Positions 1-11,742 of a stretch of DNA of 64,000 bases are shown piece after piece. The translations under genes and the position numbers were made by a program. Each line of letters begins with the position of its first letter. Position 1 is the stretch's first letter. This DNA is from Sphingomonas sp. BK580 (GTDB lineage: Bacteria > Pseudomonadota > Alphaproteobacteria > Sphingomonadales > Sphingomonadaceae), in contig NZ_JACIAY010000003.1 in the NCBI RefSeq assembly GCF_014194975.1, positions 186,001-250,000 on the forward strand. The letters are read 5' to 3'. The notes under the pieces were generated by a model. It did not search any database and was not told the origin of the DNA. It worked only from the letters and a program-made list of their open reading frames with translations.

Positions 1-188
1 TTGGGCGCGAGCACCGCATAGGCAGCGAACAGCCCCGAGAACATGATGATGTCGCTGAGCAGGAAGATCCAGAAGCCGAACGCCACCGTCACCTGCTTGG
101 GCGCGGGACCGCCCTCCCCGTGGCCGGGGGGATCGCTCCTCCAGCCCTTGTCGCCCTCGTGGCGCGGGTCGGCGATCTCGCCGCTCAT
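1..188 (-). CDS. cyoC: cytochrome bo3 ubiquinol oxidase subunit III (5' part, cut by window edge)
   Basis: This is the first 62 or so codons of the oxidase's third, non-catalytic membrane subunit. After a hydrophilic Gly/Pro-rich N-terminus the sequence enters a first membrane helix with [19 protein letters not shown], the usual opening of heme-copper oxidase subunit III. The ATG overlaps the cyoB stop codon as ATGA, which fixes the start and implies translational coupling in cyoA-cyoB-cyoC. The rest of the gene lies beyond base 1. I assign it to the quinol (Cyo) rather than the cytochrome c (Cta) branch because its two upstream partners are clearly CyoA and CyoB. Confidence 0.85.
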   Translation of the reverse strand, partial: MSGEIADPRHEGDKGWRSDPPGHGEGGPAPKQVTVAFGFWIFLLSDIIMFSGLFAAYAVLAP

Positions 189-2140
189 GCCGCCGGCTCC
201 AGCGCGCGGAGCTCGGCGACGCCGATCTCCTGCTCGCCGGGCTGGTGCCAGGCGATCCACAACGTCGTCGCGAAGCCGGCGAGCACGCCCAGCACCACCA
301 GCCACCAGATGTGCCACACCAGCGCGAAGCCGGTGAGATAGGTGAAGAAGGCGCCGACGAAGCCGTAGGCGCTGTTGCGCGGCATCTCGATCGGCTCCAG
401 CGGCTCGGGCGTCTCCTCCGCCTCGCCGCGCTTCATCAGCGCGAGCGCGTCCCGCCCTTCGACCTGGGGCAACCGCGCGAAGTTCCACGGCGGCGGCGGC
501 GAGCGCGTCGCCCATTCCAGCGTGCGCCCGTCCCACGGATCGCCGGTCTCGTCGGCGAGCGAGCGGCGCTCGCGCACCGAGACGTAGAGCTGCATCGCCA
601 GGCTCGCGATCCCCCCCAGGATCAGCAGCGCCCCGAGCCAGGCGGCGACCAGCCAGGGCTGCCACGCCGGGTTGTCGTAATGCTGGAGCCGACGCGTCAT
701 GCCCATCAGCCCGAGCGCGTAGAGCGGCATGAAGGCGAGATAGAAGCCGCTCACCCACAGCATCACCGCGGCCTTGCCCCAGCCGTCGTGCAGGCGGAAG
801 CCGAATGCCTTGGGGAACCAGTAGCTGTAGCCCGCGAAGGCGCTGAACAGCACGCCGCCGATGATCACGTTGTGGAAATGCGCCACCAGGAACACCGAGT
901 TGTGGAGCACGAAATCGGCCGGGGGCACCGCCAGCAGCACGCCGGTCATCCCGCCGACGACGAAGGTGGGGATGAACGCCACCGCCCACAGCATCGGCAC
1001 CTCGAAGCGCAGCCGCCCGCCGTACATCGTGAACAGCCAGTTGAAGACCTTCACGCCGGTCGGCACCGCGATGATCATCGTCATCACGCCGAACACGCCG
1101 TTGACGTCCGCCCCCGCCCCCATGGTGAAGAAATGGTGCAGCCAAACCATGAAGGAGAGGACGCAGATCGCGAGCGTGGCGAGCACCATCGAGCGATAGC
1201 CGAACAGCGGCTTGCCGCTGAAGGTCGCGATGATCTCGCTGAAGATCCCGAAGGCGGGCAGCACCAGGATATAGACCTCGGGATGGCCCCAGGCCCAGAT
1301 CAGGTTGACGAACAGCATCTGGTTGCCGCCCGCCGCGTTGGTGAAGAAGTGGAAGCCCAGGTAGCGATCCAGCGTCAGCATGATCAGCGTCGCGGTCAGG
1401 ATGGGGAAGGCCGCCACGATCAGCAGGTTGCTCGCCAGCGCGGTCCAGCAGAAGATCGGCATGCGGGTGTAGCGCATGCCGGGCGCGCGCATCTTCAGGA
1501 TCGTCGTGACCAGGTTGATCCCGCCGAGTAGCGTCCCCGCGCCCGAGATCTGCAACGCCCAGAGATAGTAGTCGACCCCGACCCCGGGCGAGAAGGCGCG
1601 CTCGCTCAGCGGCGGGTAGACCAGCCAGCCGGTCCGCGCGAACTCACCGACGATGAGACTGGTGTTGATCAGCAGCACGCCGGTGGCGGTGAGCCAGAAG
1701 CTCACCGAGTTGAGCGTCGGAAAGGCGACGTCGCGCACGCCCAGCTGGAGCGGTACCGCGAAGTTCATCAGCCCGATCATGAACGGCATCGCCACGAAGA
1801 AGATCATGATCGTGCCGTGCGCGCTGAAGATCTGGTCATAGTGGTCGGGCGGCAGGAAACCCTTGCCCGCGCCAACCGCCATGGCCTGATGCGAGCGCAT
1901 CATCAGCGCGTCCGCGAAGCCGCGGATCAGCATCACCAGCGCGAGCAGACAGTACATCACGCCGATGCGCTTATGGTCGACCGAGGTGATCCACTCGCGC
2001 CACAGATACGGCAGCCAGCCCTTCAGCAGGATCGTCGCCCCGGTGCCCAGCAGCACTACGAACAGCACGCCGGCGGTGACCATCACGATCGGTTCGTGCA
2101 GCGGGATGGCGTCCCAGCTCAGCCGCCCGAGCAGCGTCAC
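185..2140 (-). CDS. cyoB: cytochrome bo3 ubiquinol oxidase subunit I
   Basis: Catalytic membrane subunit of the proton-pumping ubiquinol oxidase, 651 residues (E. coli CyoB has 663). It oxidises ubiquinol and reduces O2 at a heme-copper centre. Visible ligand motifs are the low-spin heme His near residue 108 ([10 protein letters not shown]), GHPEVY with the CuB His and cross-linked Tyr, the HH pair in LHHFFTMG, and AHFHNVI. Equivalents of the quinone-site residues of E. coli CyoB are present (R73, D77, H100, Q103), which argues against a cytochrome c oxidase. The start is a GTG overlapping the cyoA stop (GTGA). A longer in-frame extension upstream is only Arg/Ala-rich antisense-type sequence. 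Confidence 0.95.
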   Translation of the reverse strand: MTLLGRLSWDAIPLHEPIVMVTAGVLFVVLLGTGATILLKGWLPYLWREWITSVDHKRIGVMYCLLALVMLIRGFADALMMRSHQAMAVGAGKGFLPPDHYDQIFSAHGTIMIFFVAMPFMIGLMNFAVPLQLGVRDVAFPTLNSVSFWLTATGVLLINTSLIVGEFARTGWLVYPPLSERAFSPGVGVDYYLWALQISGAGTLLGGINLVTTILKMRAPGMRYTRMPIFCWTALASNLLIVAAFPILTATLIMLTLDRYLGFHFFTNAAGGNQMLFVNLIWAWGHPEVYILVLPAFGIFSEIIATFSGKPLFGYRSMVLATLAICVLSFMVWLHHFFTMGAGADVNGVFGVMTMIIAVPTGVKVFNWLFTMYGGRLRFEVPMLWAVAFIPTFVVGGMTGVLLAVPPADFVLHNSVFLVAHFHNVIIGGVLFSAFAGYSYWFPKAFGFRLHDGWGKAAVMLWVSGFYLAFMPLYALGLMGMTRRLQHYDNPAWQPWLVAAWLGALLILGGIASLAMQLYVSVRERRSLADETGDPWDGRTLEWATRSPPPPWNFARLPQVEGRDALALMKRGEAEETPEPLEPIEMPRNSAYGFVGAFFTYLTGFALVWHIWWLVVLGVLAGFATTLWIAWHQPGEQEIGVAELRALEPAA

Positions 2141-3018
2141 TTGCCCGCCTCGGCGTCGGCCTCGCCCTGGTTGCTGGCGTCGCGCGGACGCTCCGCCGCG
2201 GGCGCGCGTTGCGCCACGATGGCGTCGAACAGCCGCGGCGGCGCGGTGCCGAACACCAGCGGCCGGGGCAGCGTGCCGCGCCGCGCGAGCTGGCGGTAGC
2301 GCGTCTCGTCCAGCGGCGGCGCCGCGCGTGCCTGCGCCGCCCAAGCGGTGAACTGCGCCGCGGGCAGCGCGTCGACGGTGAAGGTCATGTCGGAGAAGCC
2401 TTTGCCGCTATAATGCGCGGCGATGCCGGGATAGCGTCCGGGGTGATCGGCGGCGAGACGGAGCTGCGCCTCCATCCCCGCCATGGCGTAGATCTGGCTG
2501 CCCAGCTGCGGCACGAAGAAGCTGTTCATCACCGTCGCCGAGGTGAGCCGAAAGTGGATCGGCGTGCCCGCCGGCACGACGAGGCGGTTGACCGTGGCGA
2601 CGCGCTGGCCGGGGTAGAGGAACAGCCACTTCCAATCGAGCGCGACCACCTGCACCTCGATCGGCGCGACGTTGGCCGGGATCGGTCGGCGCGGGTCGAG
2701 CAGATGCGCCCCGACCCAGCCGGTACCGCCGAGGAACAGCACGATCATCGCGGGCACCGACCAGATCAACAGCTCGAGCTTGCCCGAATAATCCCAGTCC
2801 GGCCGATAGCGCGCGCGTCGGTTGCCGGCGCGGAACCACCAGGCGAAGGCGACCGTCGCCACCATCACCGGCACCACGATGAGCAGCATCGCCCCGAGCG
2901 AGTCGAACAGGATCTGCTTCTCGGCGCGCGCCACCGGTCCCCGCGGGTCGAGCACGCCGGCGCTGCATCCGGCGAGCGCGAGCGGCGCCACCGCGAGCCA
3001 GCGCCGGGGGGCGCTCAC
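2137..3018 (-). CDS. cyoA: cytochrome bo3 ubiquinol oxidase subunit II (lipoprotein)
   Basis: Subunit II of the quinol oxidase, 293 residues. A short signal peptide ends in the lipobox LAGC (Cys18), so the N-terminus is probably lipid-anchored. Two membrane helices follow (about residues 40-60 and 83-105), then a periplasmic cupredoxin domain. The stretch [19 protein letters not shown] is characteristic of CyoA. The Cys/His set that binds CuA in cytochrome c oxidase subunit II is absent, as expected for a quinol oxidase. The GTG start overlaps the stop of the small upstream gene (GTGA), and its own stop overlaps cyoB. Confidence 0.95.
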   Translation of the reverse strand: MSAPRRWLAVAPLALAGCSAGVLDPRGPVARAEKQILFDSLGAMLLIVVPVMVATVAFAWWFRAGNRRARYRPDWDYSGKLELLIWSVPAMIVLFLGGTGWVGAHLLDPRRPIPANVAPIEVQVVALDWKWLFLYPGQRVATVNRLVVPAGTPIHFRLTSATVMNSFFVPQLGSQIYAMAGMEAQLRLAADHPGRYPGIAAHYSGKGFSDMTFTVDALPAAQFTAWAAQARAAPPLDETRYRQLARRGTLPRPLVFGTAPPRLFDAIVAQRAPAAERPRDASNQGEADAEAGK

Positions 3019-3230
3019 GCCGCCGCCACGCCGTCGACGCTGACGCGCGCCGCATCGATCAGCACGCCACGGATGCGCACGCGCTTGGCGATATGGTCGA
3101 CCGGGACGCGCTGAAGCTCGAGCACGAAGGTGCCGCCGCGATCGCGCTGGAGGATGAAGGCGCCGCCCTCGCGCACCAACGTGCCGGTCTCGTCGACGGG
3201 GCTGCCCGGCATCGCCATGACCGCGCCCAT
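3015..3230 (-). CDS. small protein (DUF5818-like) coupled to cyoA
   Basis: A 71-residue soluble protein with no signal peptide. Its core (DETGTLVREGGAFILQRD, then a short beta-rich stretch and KRVRIRGV) resembles the small DUF5818-type proteins of sphingomonads; that link is from memory of the family, not a search. No function is known to me. Its TGA overlaps the cyoA GTG (GTGA), so it is probably co-translated with the oxidase genes. The start is uncertain: I take the ATG at 3230, but ATGs at 3218 and 3212 and a TTG at 3254 are also in frame. Confidence 0.6.
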   Translation of the reverse strand: MGAVMAMPGSPVDETGTLVREGGAFILQRDRGGTFVLELQRVPVDHIAKRVRIRGVLIDAARVSVDGVAAA

Positions 3231-3297
3231 GCGCCCTCGCTCAAGCCGACGCAAGCGCCGCGAGGCTGCGCCAGGTCAGGTGCTCCGACGCGAGCGG

Positions 3298-3373
3298 TGG
3301 TGGGCCCGGCAGGACTCGAACCCGCAACCTAGCCGTTATGAGCGGCCAGCTCTAACCGTTGAGCTACAGGCCC
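3298..3373 (-). tRNA. tRNA with anticodon CAU, probably tRNA-Ile2
   Basis: The minus strand folds into a complete 76-nt cloverleaf ending in an encoded CCA. The acceptor stem is GGGCCTG/CGGGCCC-like, the D arm AGCTC/GAGCT, the anticodon stem GGCCG/CGGCT with loop CTCATAA, and the T arm contains GGTTCGAGTCC. The anticodon is CAT. It lacks the three G-C pairs and 5' mismatch of initiator tRNA. The GGGCC acceptor and GGCCGCTCATAACGG arm resemble bacterial Ile2 tRNAs, whose C34 is changed to lysidine by TilS so that AUA is read. An elongator tRNA-Met is the alternative. Confidence 0.9.
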
Positions 3374-3426
3374 GCCCGCGTCGGTGGGGCCACGTAGCGG
3401 CACGCCGGGCCGACTGGCAAGCCGAC

Positions 3427-5082
3427 TCAGTTCCCGCCCCGCGCATGATCGCGCGGCGCGTCGCCGTCGTCATCACCCGGCGCGGCCGTCGTCGCCGCGC
3501 TCGGCAGCGCCAGCCGCAGCCGCTCGGGCAGGAAGTCGAGCCGCCCGCCCAGCTCGAGCGCGAGGTTGCGCGCCAGCCGCAGCGCGAAGCCGGTGCCGAG
3601 CAGCGGCGCCCCGTCGTCATCGCTCACCGCCTCATCGTCGAGCGCGAGCAGCGCGGCCTCGTCGCGCCCAGCCAGCGCCGCGGGTAGCGCGATCACCAGC
3701 GTCACCGCCTCGCCGGCACTCTCGACCGCGAGACCGAGCAGTTCACCGCCGGTCGCAGCGGCCAGCAGCGTCGCGAGCAGCCGCTGTACCAGTCGCTCGG
3801 CGGCGTGTGCGTCGGCGGCCCAGCGCGCCGCGCCGGGTTCGGGCAGCGCCAGCGCGCCGCCACGCAACGCGGCGAGCGGCGCCAGATCCTGCGCGACGCG
3901 CGCCAGCAGCGGCGCGACCGCGACCACGTCGTCGCGCAGGTCGAGCGCGTTGCCCTCGAGCCGCGCGGCGAGGTCGAGGTCGTCGATCGCGCCGATGAGG
4001 CCGGCGACATGGCGTCGGATCGCCGCCGCGCGGTCGCGGTAGCGCGGTGGCACCGGACCGAGCAGTTCCTGCTCGATCAGCTCGGAGAAGCCCGCGATCG
4101 CGTTGGTCGGCGTGCGCAGCTCGTGGACGAGACGCCGGAGCCCTTCCGCCCCGGCGCCGCCGGCCATCGACCGCGTCGCCGCCGCGCTCTCCTCGGCCCG
4201 CGGTCGCCGCGCGCGACCGCGGAAACCGACGAAGCTGCCGCTGGCGAGATCGAACATCGGCGCGCCCGAGATACGCCAGTCGCCGCCCACGGCGGACTCG
4301 CCCGGCACATGAAGCCGCGCGTCGGCGAAGGTGGCGCGCTTGCGGAAGGCGCCAGCGGCGACGCCATCGACGTGGTGGTGCGACGGCGCCAGCGCGGCGT
4401 CATGGTTGAGCGACAGCCCGATCAGCGCGCCGCGCGGGCCGGTATCCACCCAGCGAATGATGCCGGCGGCGTCGGTCTCGAAACGGAAGGCGTGCACCGG
4501 CGGTGGCGTCGCACCGGTGAGGCCGAGCGCGGCGCCGCGCTGGCGCTGATAGGCTTCGATGCGATGGACGAGGTCGGCCACCTCGAACCGCTCGCCAGCA
4601 CCACTCGCGCCCGTGCCCGCGGGCGGCGCTGCCGCGGTCGCGGGCGACGCAACGGGCTCGGGCAACGCATAGTCGGTCGATCCGAACGCCTCGAGCGCGC
4701 GGCCGACCGACGGCGCGAGATCGCTGCGCCGGCGCAGCACGCTGCGGCCGTGCGGGCCGAGCTGCGGCAGCAGCAGGTCCCACTCCTCCGGCGCCAGCCG
4801 CGCGACGCGCAGCATCGTCGCGGCGATCTCGGGCGTGTCCTCGGCGAAGAAGGCGACGAGCGCGGCGGGCGGATCGGCCAGGGCGAGCCCCCGCGCCGCC
4901 GCCGCGCGGACCTCGGCGGGCACGGTGACGCGCAGGTCGCGCAGCCGCGCCACCAGGGCGGGTTCGGCCGGCGCGCGCCCGCGCCCGATCAGGTCGACCA
5001 GCTGGCGGAAAGCCGCGCGCGCGCCGAACGCCGTCGAGACGTCGGCGGCGAGAACGGTCTTCAGACTGTCGTCGAACCGCAC
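3427..5082 (-). CDS. cytoplasmic histidine-kinase-like protein with degenerate ATPase domain
   Basis: A 551-residue protein without membrane segments. The N-terminal 150 residues are helical and repeat-like, a middle region (about 190-300) looks PAS-like, and a HisKA dimerisation helix follows with the H-box LRRLVHELRTPTNAIAGF (His320). The C-terminal part aligns poorly with HATPase_c. The N-box Asn residues are replaced by Ala (RLLATLLAAA), there is no DxGxG G1 box, and only the G2-like GTGFALRLARNLALELGG is recognisable. I chose the GTG at 5082 because AGAGGG lies 9 nt upstream; an in-frame ATG at 5142 adds 20 residues without a ribosome site. The family is clear, the signal sensed is not. 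Confidence 0.7.
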   Translation of the reverse strand: MRFDDSLKTVLAADVSTAFGARAAFRQLVDLIGRGRAPAEPALVARLRDLRVTVPAEVRAAAARGLALADPPAALVAFFAEDTPEIAATMLRVARLAPEEWDLLLPQLGPHGRSVLRRRSDLAPSVGRALEAFGSTDYALPEPVASPATAAAPPAGTGASGAGERFEVADLVHRIEAYQRQRGAALGLTGATPPPVHAFRFETDAAGIIRWVDTGPRGALIGLSLNHDAALAPSHHHVDGVAAGAFRKRATFADARLHVPGESAVGGDWRISGAPMFDLASGSFVGFRGRARRPRAEESAAATRSMAGGAGAEGLRRLVHELRTPTNAIAGFSELIEQELLGPVPPRYRDRAAAIRRHVAGLIGAIDDLDLAARLEGNALDLRDDVVAVAPLLARVAQDLAPLAALRGGALALPEPGAARWAADAHAAERLVQRLLATLLAAATGGELLGLAVESAGEAVTLVIALPAALAGRDEAALLALDDEAVSDDDGAPLLGTGFALRLARNLALELGGRLDFLPERLRLALPSAATTAAPGDDDGDAPRDHARGGN

Positions 5083-5203
5083 CGGTGGATAGCCCTCTGC
5101 TGCTGATGGTCGGCGGGCCGTCGGCTCGCCTCGGCCGTACATAGGGCCGGCCCGAGACCGTCGCTAACGCTCATTGCGGCGCGAAAAGCGGCCATGTCGC
5201 AGC

Positions 5204-5231
5204 TTGGCACAATTGCGCTGCCGCGTAATTT
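5204..5231 (+). promoter_or_regulatory. candidate sigma-70 promoter of the Lrp-family gene
   Basis: TTGGCA at 5204-5209 and TAATTT at 5226-5231 are separated by 16 nt. They sit in a conspicuously AT-rich patch of an otherwise GC-rich region, about 60 nt before the Lrp start codon. Lrp-type regulators often bind their own AT-rich promoter, so autoregulation is plausible but not shown. Confidence 0.4.
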
Positions 5232-5292
5232 TATTGTAGCGGGGCGTTCCGAAGCTATCGCGAAACTGCGCGATCAGCAGCTAAGAGGCGTC

Positions 5293-5754
5293 ATGACCCT
5301 GGACCGCATCGACCGGCAAATCCTCTCGCTACTGCAGGAGGACGGGCGCATGACCAACGTGGAGCTGGCCGAGCGTGTCGGGCTGACCGCCCCGCCGTGC
5401 CTGCGCCGCGTTCGCGCGCTGGAACAGGCGGGGGTGATCCGCGGCTACCACGCCGAGTGCGACCCGGCGCAGCTCGGTTTCCCCATCACCGTCTTCGCGA
5501 TGGTGAGCCTGCGCAGCCAGGCCGAGCAGGACCTCGCCGCCTTCGAGGGCCATGTCGCCGCCATCCCCGAGGTGCGCGAATGCCACATGCTCAACGGCGA
5601 GATCGACTTCATCCTGAAGATCGTCGCCGCCGACCTGGAGAGCTTCCAGCGCATCCTGACGACCAAGCTCACCTCCGCGCCCAACGTGGCGAGCGTGAAG
5701 TCGTCGCTGACGATCCGAACCTCCAAGTCGCAGGTCGGCGTGCCGATCGGCTGA
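5293..5754 (+). CDS. Lrp/AsnC family transcriptional regulator
   Basis: A 153-residue leucine-responsive-regulator homologue. The N-terminus (LDRIDRQILSLLQEDGRMTN, then an HTH recognition helix LTAPPCLRRVRALEQAGVI) is the AsnC-type winged helix. The C-terminal half is a RAM ligand-binding domain, with GEIDFILKIVAADLESFQ in the usual position. The start ATG at 5293 has AAGAGG just upstream and places the HTH at the family's normal distance. A 33-residue in-frame extension to 5194 has no such support. The gene stands alone, so the target operon and effector amino acid cannot be read from context. Confidence 0.9.
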   Translation: MTLDRIDRQILSLLQEDGRMTNVELAERVGLTAPPCLRRVRALEQAGVIRGYHAECDPAQLGFPITVFAMVSLRSQAEQDLAAFEGHVAAIPEVRECHMLNGEIDFILKIVAADLESFQRILTTKLTSAPNVASVKSSLTIRTSKSQVGVPIG

Positions 5755-5858
5755 CTCCGCCCCGGCACGGGAAGGTCGCAGCACGGAGCGCCGACGGGGG
5801 CTCTCCGCCCCTGCGTCGCCGCGTGACGTCCACATCGAGCGCCGCGCGTCGGCGGAAA

Positions 5859-5907
5859 CCCCCTCCACCATGCTGCGCACGCTGCCCCGCTCGCCAGCGG
5901 GGAGGAT
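5859..5907. repeat. degraded half-copy of intergenic cruciform repeat
   Basis: CCCCCTCCACCA at 5859-5870 is followed by a perfect 7-bp hairpin CCCCGCT-CGCC-AGCGGGG (5885-5902) and GGAT. The same order of motifs forms the right half of the 137-bp cruciform at 37500-37636. The left arm here is hardly recognisable. Confidence 0.5.
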
Positions 5908-5908
5908 C

Positions 5909-5933
5909 GGCCGCGCCCAGCGGAGGCGCGGCC
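5909..5933. terminator. GC-rich hairpin between convergent genes
   Basis: GGCCGCGCC-CAGCGGA-GGCGCGGCC is a perfect 9-bp stem with a 7-nt loop. It starts 11 nt beyond the stop of the minus-strand gene ending at 5945 and lies downstream of the plus-strand Lrp gene. There is no T-run, as is common in this genome, so terminator function is inferred from position and stem strength. Confidence 0.5.
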
Positions 5934-5944
5934 GTGACCTCACC

Positions 5945-7219
5945 TCAGGCCTGCGGCGGGTGATCGAGGAACTCGATCCACCAGGCGGCGATGTCCGCGC
6001 GCGGGCTGCCCTGCACCGCCTGGAAAGCGGTCTTGGCGCCCGCGGTGTCGCCCGAGTTGGCGAGCGCGATGCCGAGGCGCGTGTTCACCGTGTTCGCGTC
6101 GACCCCGCCCTTCTGCAGCGCGGCGCGGTACAGCGCGACCGACTTGGCCCACTCGCCGGTGCCCAGATAGGCGTCGGCGGTGCTGGCGGCGAGCTTGCCG
6201 TCCGCCGCTTTCTGCGCGCGTGCCTCGACCGCGGCCATCGAGCCCTCGTTCGAGATCGACTTGTTCGACGCCGCGAGCAGGCTGTTGGCGTTGGCGCTGT
6301 CGGCCGGGATCTTGCCCGCGGCCTTGCCCTCGGTCAGCACCGCCTTGGACTCCCACGGCAGGCCCTGGTCGAAGGTCCACTGCGCGTAGATCTCATAGTC
6401 ATACTGGTCGGCCAACGCCTTGCCCGTGCGCAGCAGGCGGAACAGGTCGACCTTCTGGTTCTTGTCGAGCGTCGCCACCGCCTGCGTCTGGATGCCCCAG
6501 AAGGTCAGCATGTCGCGCCAGTTCTTCTTGGTCGGATACGCCGCCAGGTAGCGCCGCATCCAGGCCACCGTCTCGGCGTTGTTCTTCGCCTGGTTGTTCT
6601 TGGCGATGGCGTATTTGTAGATGTCCTCGCTCGGCTTGGTGCCGGCGGCGACCTGCTGGTCGACCATCTTGGCCAGCGCGGCCGAGCCGCCCGCGACGTC
6701 GCCCGAGTCCATCTTCAGCTTGACGAGCTGCAGCGGCAGGTTCGGATCGTTGTAACCGAGCTGCTGCGCCTGCTCGAAGAAGCGCGACGCGCCGGCCGGA
6801 TCCTTGGCGTTGGCCGCGATCACGCCGCGCTGATAGGCGTAGCGTGCCTTGTCGGCCTGCGGGGTGCGCGGGCTGGCGATCAGCGCGTCGAGCGGCGCGG
6901 TCAGGCCGGTCGAACCGCCGCCGCTGTCCATCTTGATCGCCTCGAGGTTCAGCCGCAGCGCCGCCGCGATATACTTCTCGTCGTCGGTCTTGGCCGCGGC
7001 CTCGACCTGCGCCACCAGCGGCGTCGCGGTGGCCGCGTCCTTGGCGGCGAGCGCGGTCTGCGCCTGCGCCGCGGGGCCGCGGACCTCGTTGCTCAGCTTC
7101 AGCTGCGAGCCCTGGTCCTTCTTCTCATCTTTCTTCTGCGCGAGCGCGGGCTGCGCGAGCGCGACCGTGGCGCCCCCGGCGAGCAGCGCGGCCATGACGG
7201 CGTTCGAAAGCATCTTCAT
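5945..7219 (-). CDS. secreted TPR-like repeat protein of unknown function
   Basis: A 424-residue protein with a clear signal peptide (MKMLSNAVMAALLAGGATVA, cleavage after ALA near residue 27), so it acts in the periplasm or outside. The mature part begins with a Lys/Asp-rich stretch and then consists of alpha-helical repeats with TPR-like spacing (for example YQRGVIAANAKDPAGASRFFEQA and LGTGEWAKSVALYRAALQKG), with no enzymatic motif. GGAGAG lies 8-9 nt before the ATG. Proteins of this type are common in sphingomonads without an assigned role. The neighbours (Lrp regulator, convergent; YaaA, divergent) do not suggest one. Confidence 0.75.
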   Translation of the reverse strand: MKMLSNAVMAALLAGGATVALAQPALAQKKDEKKDQGSQLKLSNEVRGPAAQAQTALAAKDAATATPLVAQVEAAAKTDDEKYIAAALRLNLEAIKMDSGGGSTGLTAPLDALIASPRTPQADKARYAYQRGVIAANAKDPAGASRFFEQAQQLGYNDPNLPLQLVKLKMDSGDVAGGSAALAKMVDQQVAAGTKPSEDIYKYAIAKNNQAKNNAETVAWMRRYLAAYPTKKNWRDMLTFWGIQTQAVATLDKNQKVDLFRLLRTGKALADQYDYEIYAQWTFDQGLPWESKAVLTEGKAAGKIPADSANANSLLAASNKSISNEGSMAAVEARAQKAADGKLAASTADAYLGTGEWAKSVALYRAALQKGGVDANTVNTRLGIALANSGDTAGAKTAFQAVQGSPRADIAAWWIEFLDHPPQA

Positions 7220-7380
7220 CGACAGGTCTCTCCAGAAAATCGCGCCAGAAAAGCTCAGGCGAAACGCTCGCCCGCCGCTCTAGTGCCGGTCACGCGGCGG
7301 TTCAAGGAAGCGTGGGTGACATTGCGTGTCGCCGCTGAACCGCGATTGAACGTGCCTCGGGGCCGGCGTAGGGCGGCGGC

Positions 7381-8127
7381 ATGATCGCCGTGCTGTCGCC
7401 CGCCAAGACGCTGGACCTCGAGACCCCGCCGCCCTTCCCCGCCACGCCCGCGCGCTTCGCCGCAGAGGCCGCGACGCTGGCACATGCCGCCTCGCACCTC
7501 ACGCAGAAGAGGCTGGCCGAGCTGATGAAGATCTCGCCCGCGCTGGCCAAGCTCAACGCCGGTCGCTTCCGCGACTTCGACGCGGCCGAGGAGCGTCCCG
7601 CGCTCTACACCTTCGCGGGCGACGTCTATGCCGGGTTCGAGGCGTGGACGCTCGACGAGCCAGGAGTGCGGTTCGCGCAGGACCATGTCCGCCTGCTATC
7701 GGGCCTCTACGGCATCCTGCGCCCACTCGACGGGATCCGCCCGTATCGACTCGAGATGGGCACGCGCTGGGCGCCGCGGAAGAAGAAGCTGACCGACTGG
7801 TGGGACGATCGCGTCGCGACGGCGCTCGCGGAGGATCTCGCCGCGGAGGGGTCGGGGGTCGTGCTCAATCTCGCCAGCCAGGAATATTGGGAGGTGGTCG
7901 CCGACCGGCTGCCCGCCGACGTGGGCGTGATCGCGGTCGACTTCCGCGAGGCGGATGGCCGCTTCGTCAGCTTCCACGCCAAGAAGGCGCGCGGGATGAT
8001 GGCGCGCTATCTGGTCGAGCATCATGTCACCGAGGTGGACGGCATGAAGGCGTTCGACACCGCCGGCTACCGCTTCGCCGCCGACCGGAGCGATGACGCG
8101 CGCTGGACCTTCGAGCGCGCGGCATGA
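7381..8127 (+). CDS. yaaA: peroxide stress protein YaaA (DUF328/UPF0246)
   Basis: A 248-residue full-length member of the YaaA family. The opening MIAVLSPAKTLD and internal signatures (YGILRPLDGIRPYRLEMGT, NLASQEYW, and the C-terminal FHAKKARGMMARY) are those of E. coli YaaA. That protein lowers intracellular iron and limits Fenton damage during H2O2 stress, and has a DNA-binding helix-hairpin-helix-type fold. It is a cytoplasmic protein. Its TGA overlaps the ATG of the next gene (ATGA), suggesting a two-gene operon with the SDR. I see no OxyR site by eye. Confidence 0.93.
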   Translation: MIAVLSPAKTLDLETPPPFPATPARFAAEAATLAHAASHLTQKRLAELMKISPALAKLNAGRFRDFDAAEERPALYTFAGDVYAGFEAWTLDEPGVRFAQDHVRLLSGLYGILRPLDGIRPYRLEMGTRWAPRKKKLTDWWDDRVATALAEDLAAEGSGVVLNLASQEYWEVVADRLPADVGVIAVDFREADGRFVSFHAKKARGMMARYLVEHHVTEVDGMKAFDTAGYRFAADRSDDARWTFERAA

Positions 8128-8783
8128 CCCGCGCGGTGGTGGTCGGCGCCGGCGGCGGCATCGGCGCCGCGCTCGCGGAGGCGCTGGAGGAGGAAGGCGA
8201 CGAGGTGCTCCGGCTCGCGCGCGCCGACCTCGACGTCACAGACGAGGCGAGCGTCGCCGCCGCGGCGACGCGCGCGGGCACGCCGGAGCTGGTGGTGGTC
8301 GCCACCGGGCTGCTCCACGACGCCGAGCACGGGCCGGAGAAGGCATTGCGCGACCTCGACCCGGCCTGGCTGGCGCGGCAGTATGCGGTCAACGCGATCG
8401 GGCCTGCGCTGGTGGCCAAGCATTTCCTGCCGATCATGCCGCGCACCGGCCGATCGGTGTTCGCTGCGCTCTCGGCGCGCGTCGGCAGCATCTCGGACAA
8501 CCGGCTCGGCGGCTGGTACGGCTATCGCGCCAGCAAGGCGGCGCTCAACCAGCTGATCCGCACGCTCGCGATCGAGGACAAGCGCCGCAACGACCGCGGG
8601 CTGGTGGTGGCGCTGCACCCGGGCACGGTCGACACGCGGCTGTCCCAGCCGTTCCAGCAGCGCGGGCGCGACCTGTTCCAGCCGGGGCGGGCGGCGGTGC
8701 AGCTGCTCGACGTGCTCGACGGGCTGCGCCCTGCCGACAGCGGCAAGATCTTCGCCTGGGACGGCGTCGAGATCGCGCCTTAG
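8124..8783 (+). CDS. SDR family oxidoreductase (C-factor-like)
   Basis: A 219-residue short-chain dehydrogenase/reductase. It has a Rossmann nucleotide motif (VVGAGGGIGAALAEAL, residues 5-20), an active-site Ser in ALSARVG, and the YxxxK pair in YGYRASKAALNQL. The length and the C-terminal AWDGVEIAP match the short C-factor/CsgA-like subgroup, whose substrates are mostly unknown. It overlaps yaaA by 4 nt and is followed by a strong hairpin, so these two genes probably form one transcript. Confidence 0.85.
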   Translation: MTRAVVVGAGGGIGAALAEALEEEGDEVLRLARADLDVTDEASVAAAATRAGTPELVVVATGLLHDAEHGPEKALRDLDPAWLARQYAVNAIGPALVAKHFLPIMPRTGRSVFAALSARVGSISDNRLGGWYGYRASKAALNQLIRTLAIEDKRRNDRGLVVALHPGTVDTRLSQPFQQRGRDLFQPGRAAVQLLDVLDGLRPADSGKIFAWDGVEIAP

Positions 8784-8815
8784 GTGCGTGCCCCGGCGAA
8801 GGCCGGGCCACGCAC
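8784..8815 (+). terminator. strong hairpin after yaaA-SDR
   Basis: GTGCGTG (8784-8790) pairs with CACGCAC (8809-8815). After one mismatch an inner CCCGGC/GCCGGG stem closes a 4-nt GAAG loop. The hairpin begins directly after the SDR stop codon. It is followed by C's rather than T's. Confidence 0.65.
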
Positions 8816-8925
8816 CCCCCCGCATCGGGTAACGCCCCTCACGCGCACGCGCGCGTACGCGTGACTTTGTGGCCGCGCCGGCCTACACCCCACCCAGCAA
8901 CGATTCCGCAAAAGAAAGAAGCATC

Positions 8926-11741
<2,816 letters not shown>

Positions 11742-11742
<1 letters not shown>

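Noticed and set aside
245..1531. Open frame of 428 codons antisense to cyoB
   Set aside because: His/Glu/Arg-rich translation, no ribosome site, and it lies wholly within a conserved oxidase gene.
185..2140. Annotation as aa3-type cytochrome c oxidase subunit I (ctaD)
   Set aside because: Quinone-site residues of CyoB are present, the partner subunit II lacks CuA ligands, and the length and sequence follow CyoB.
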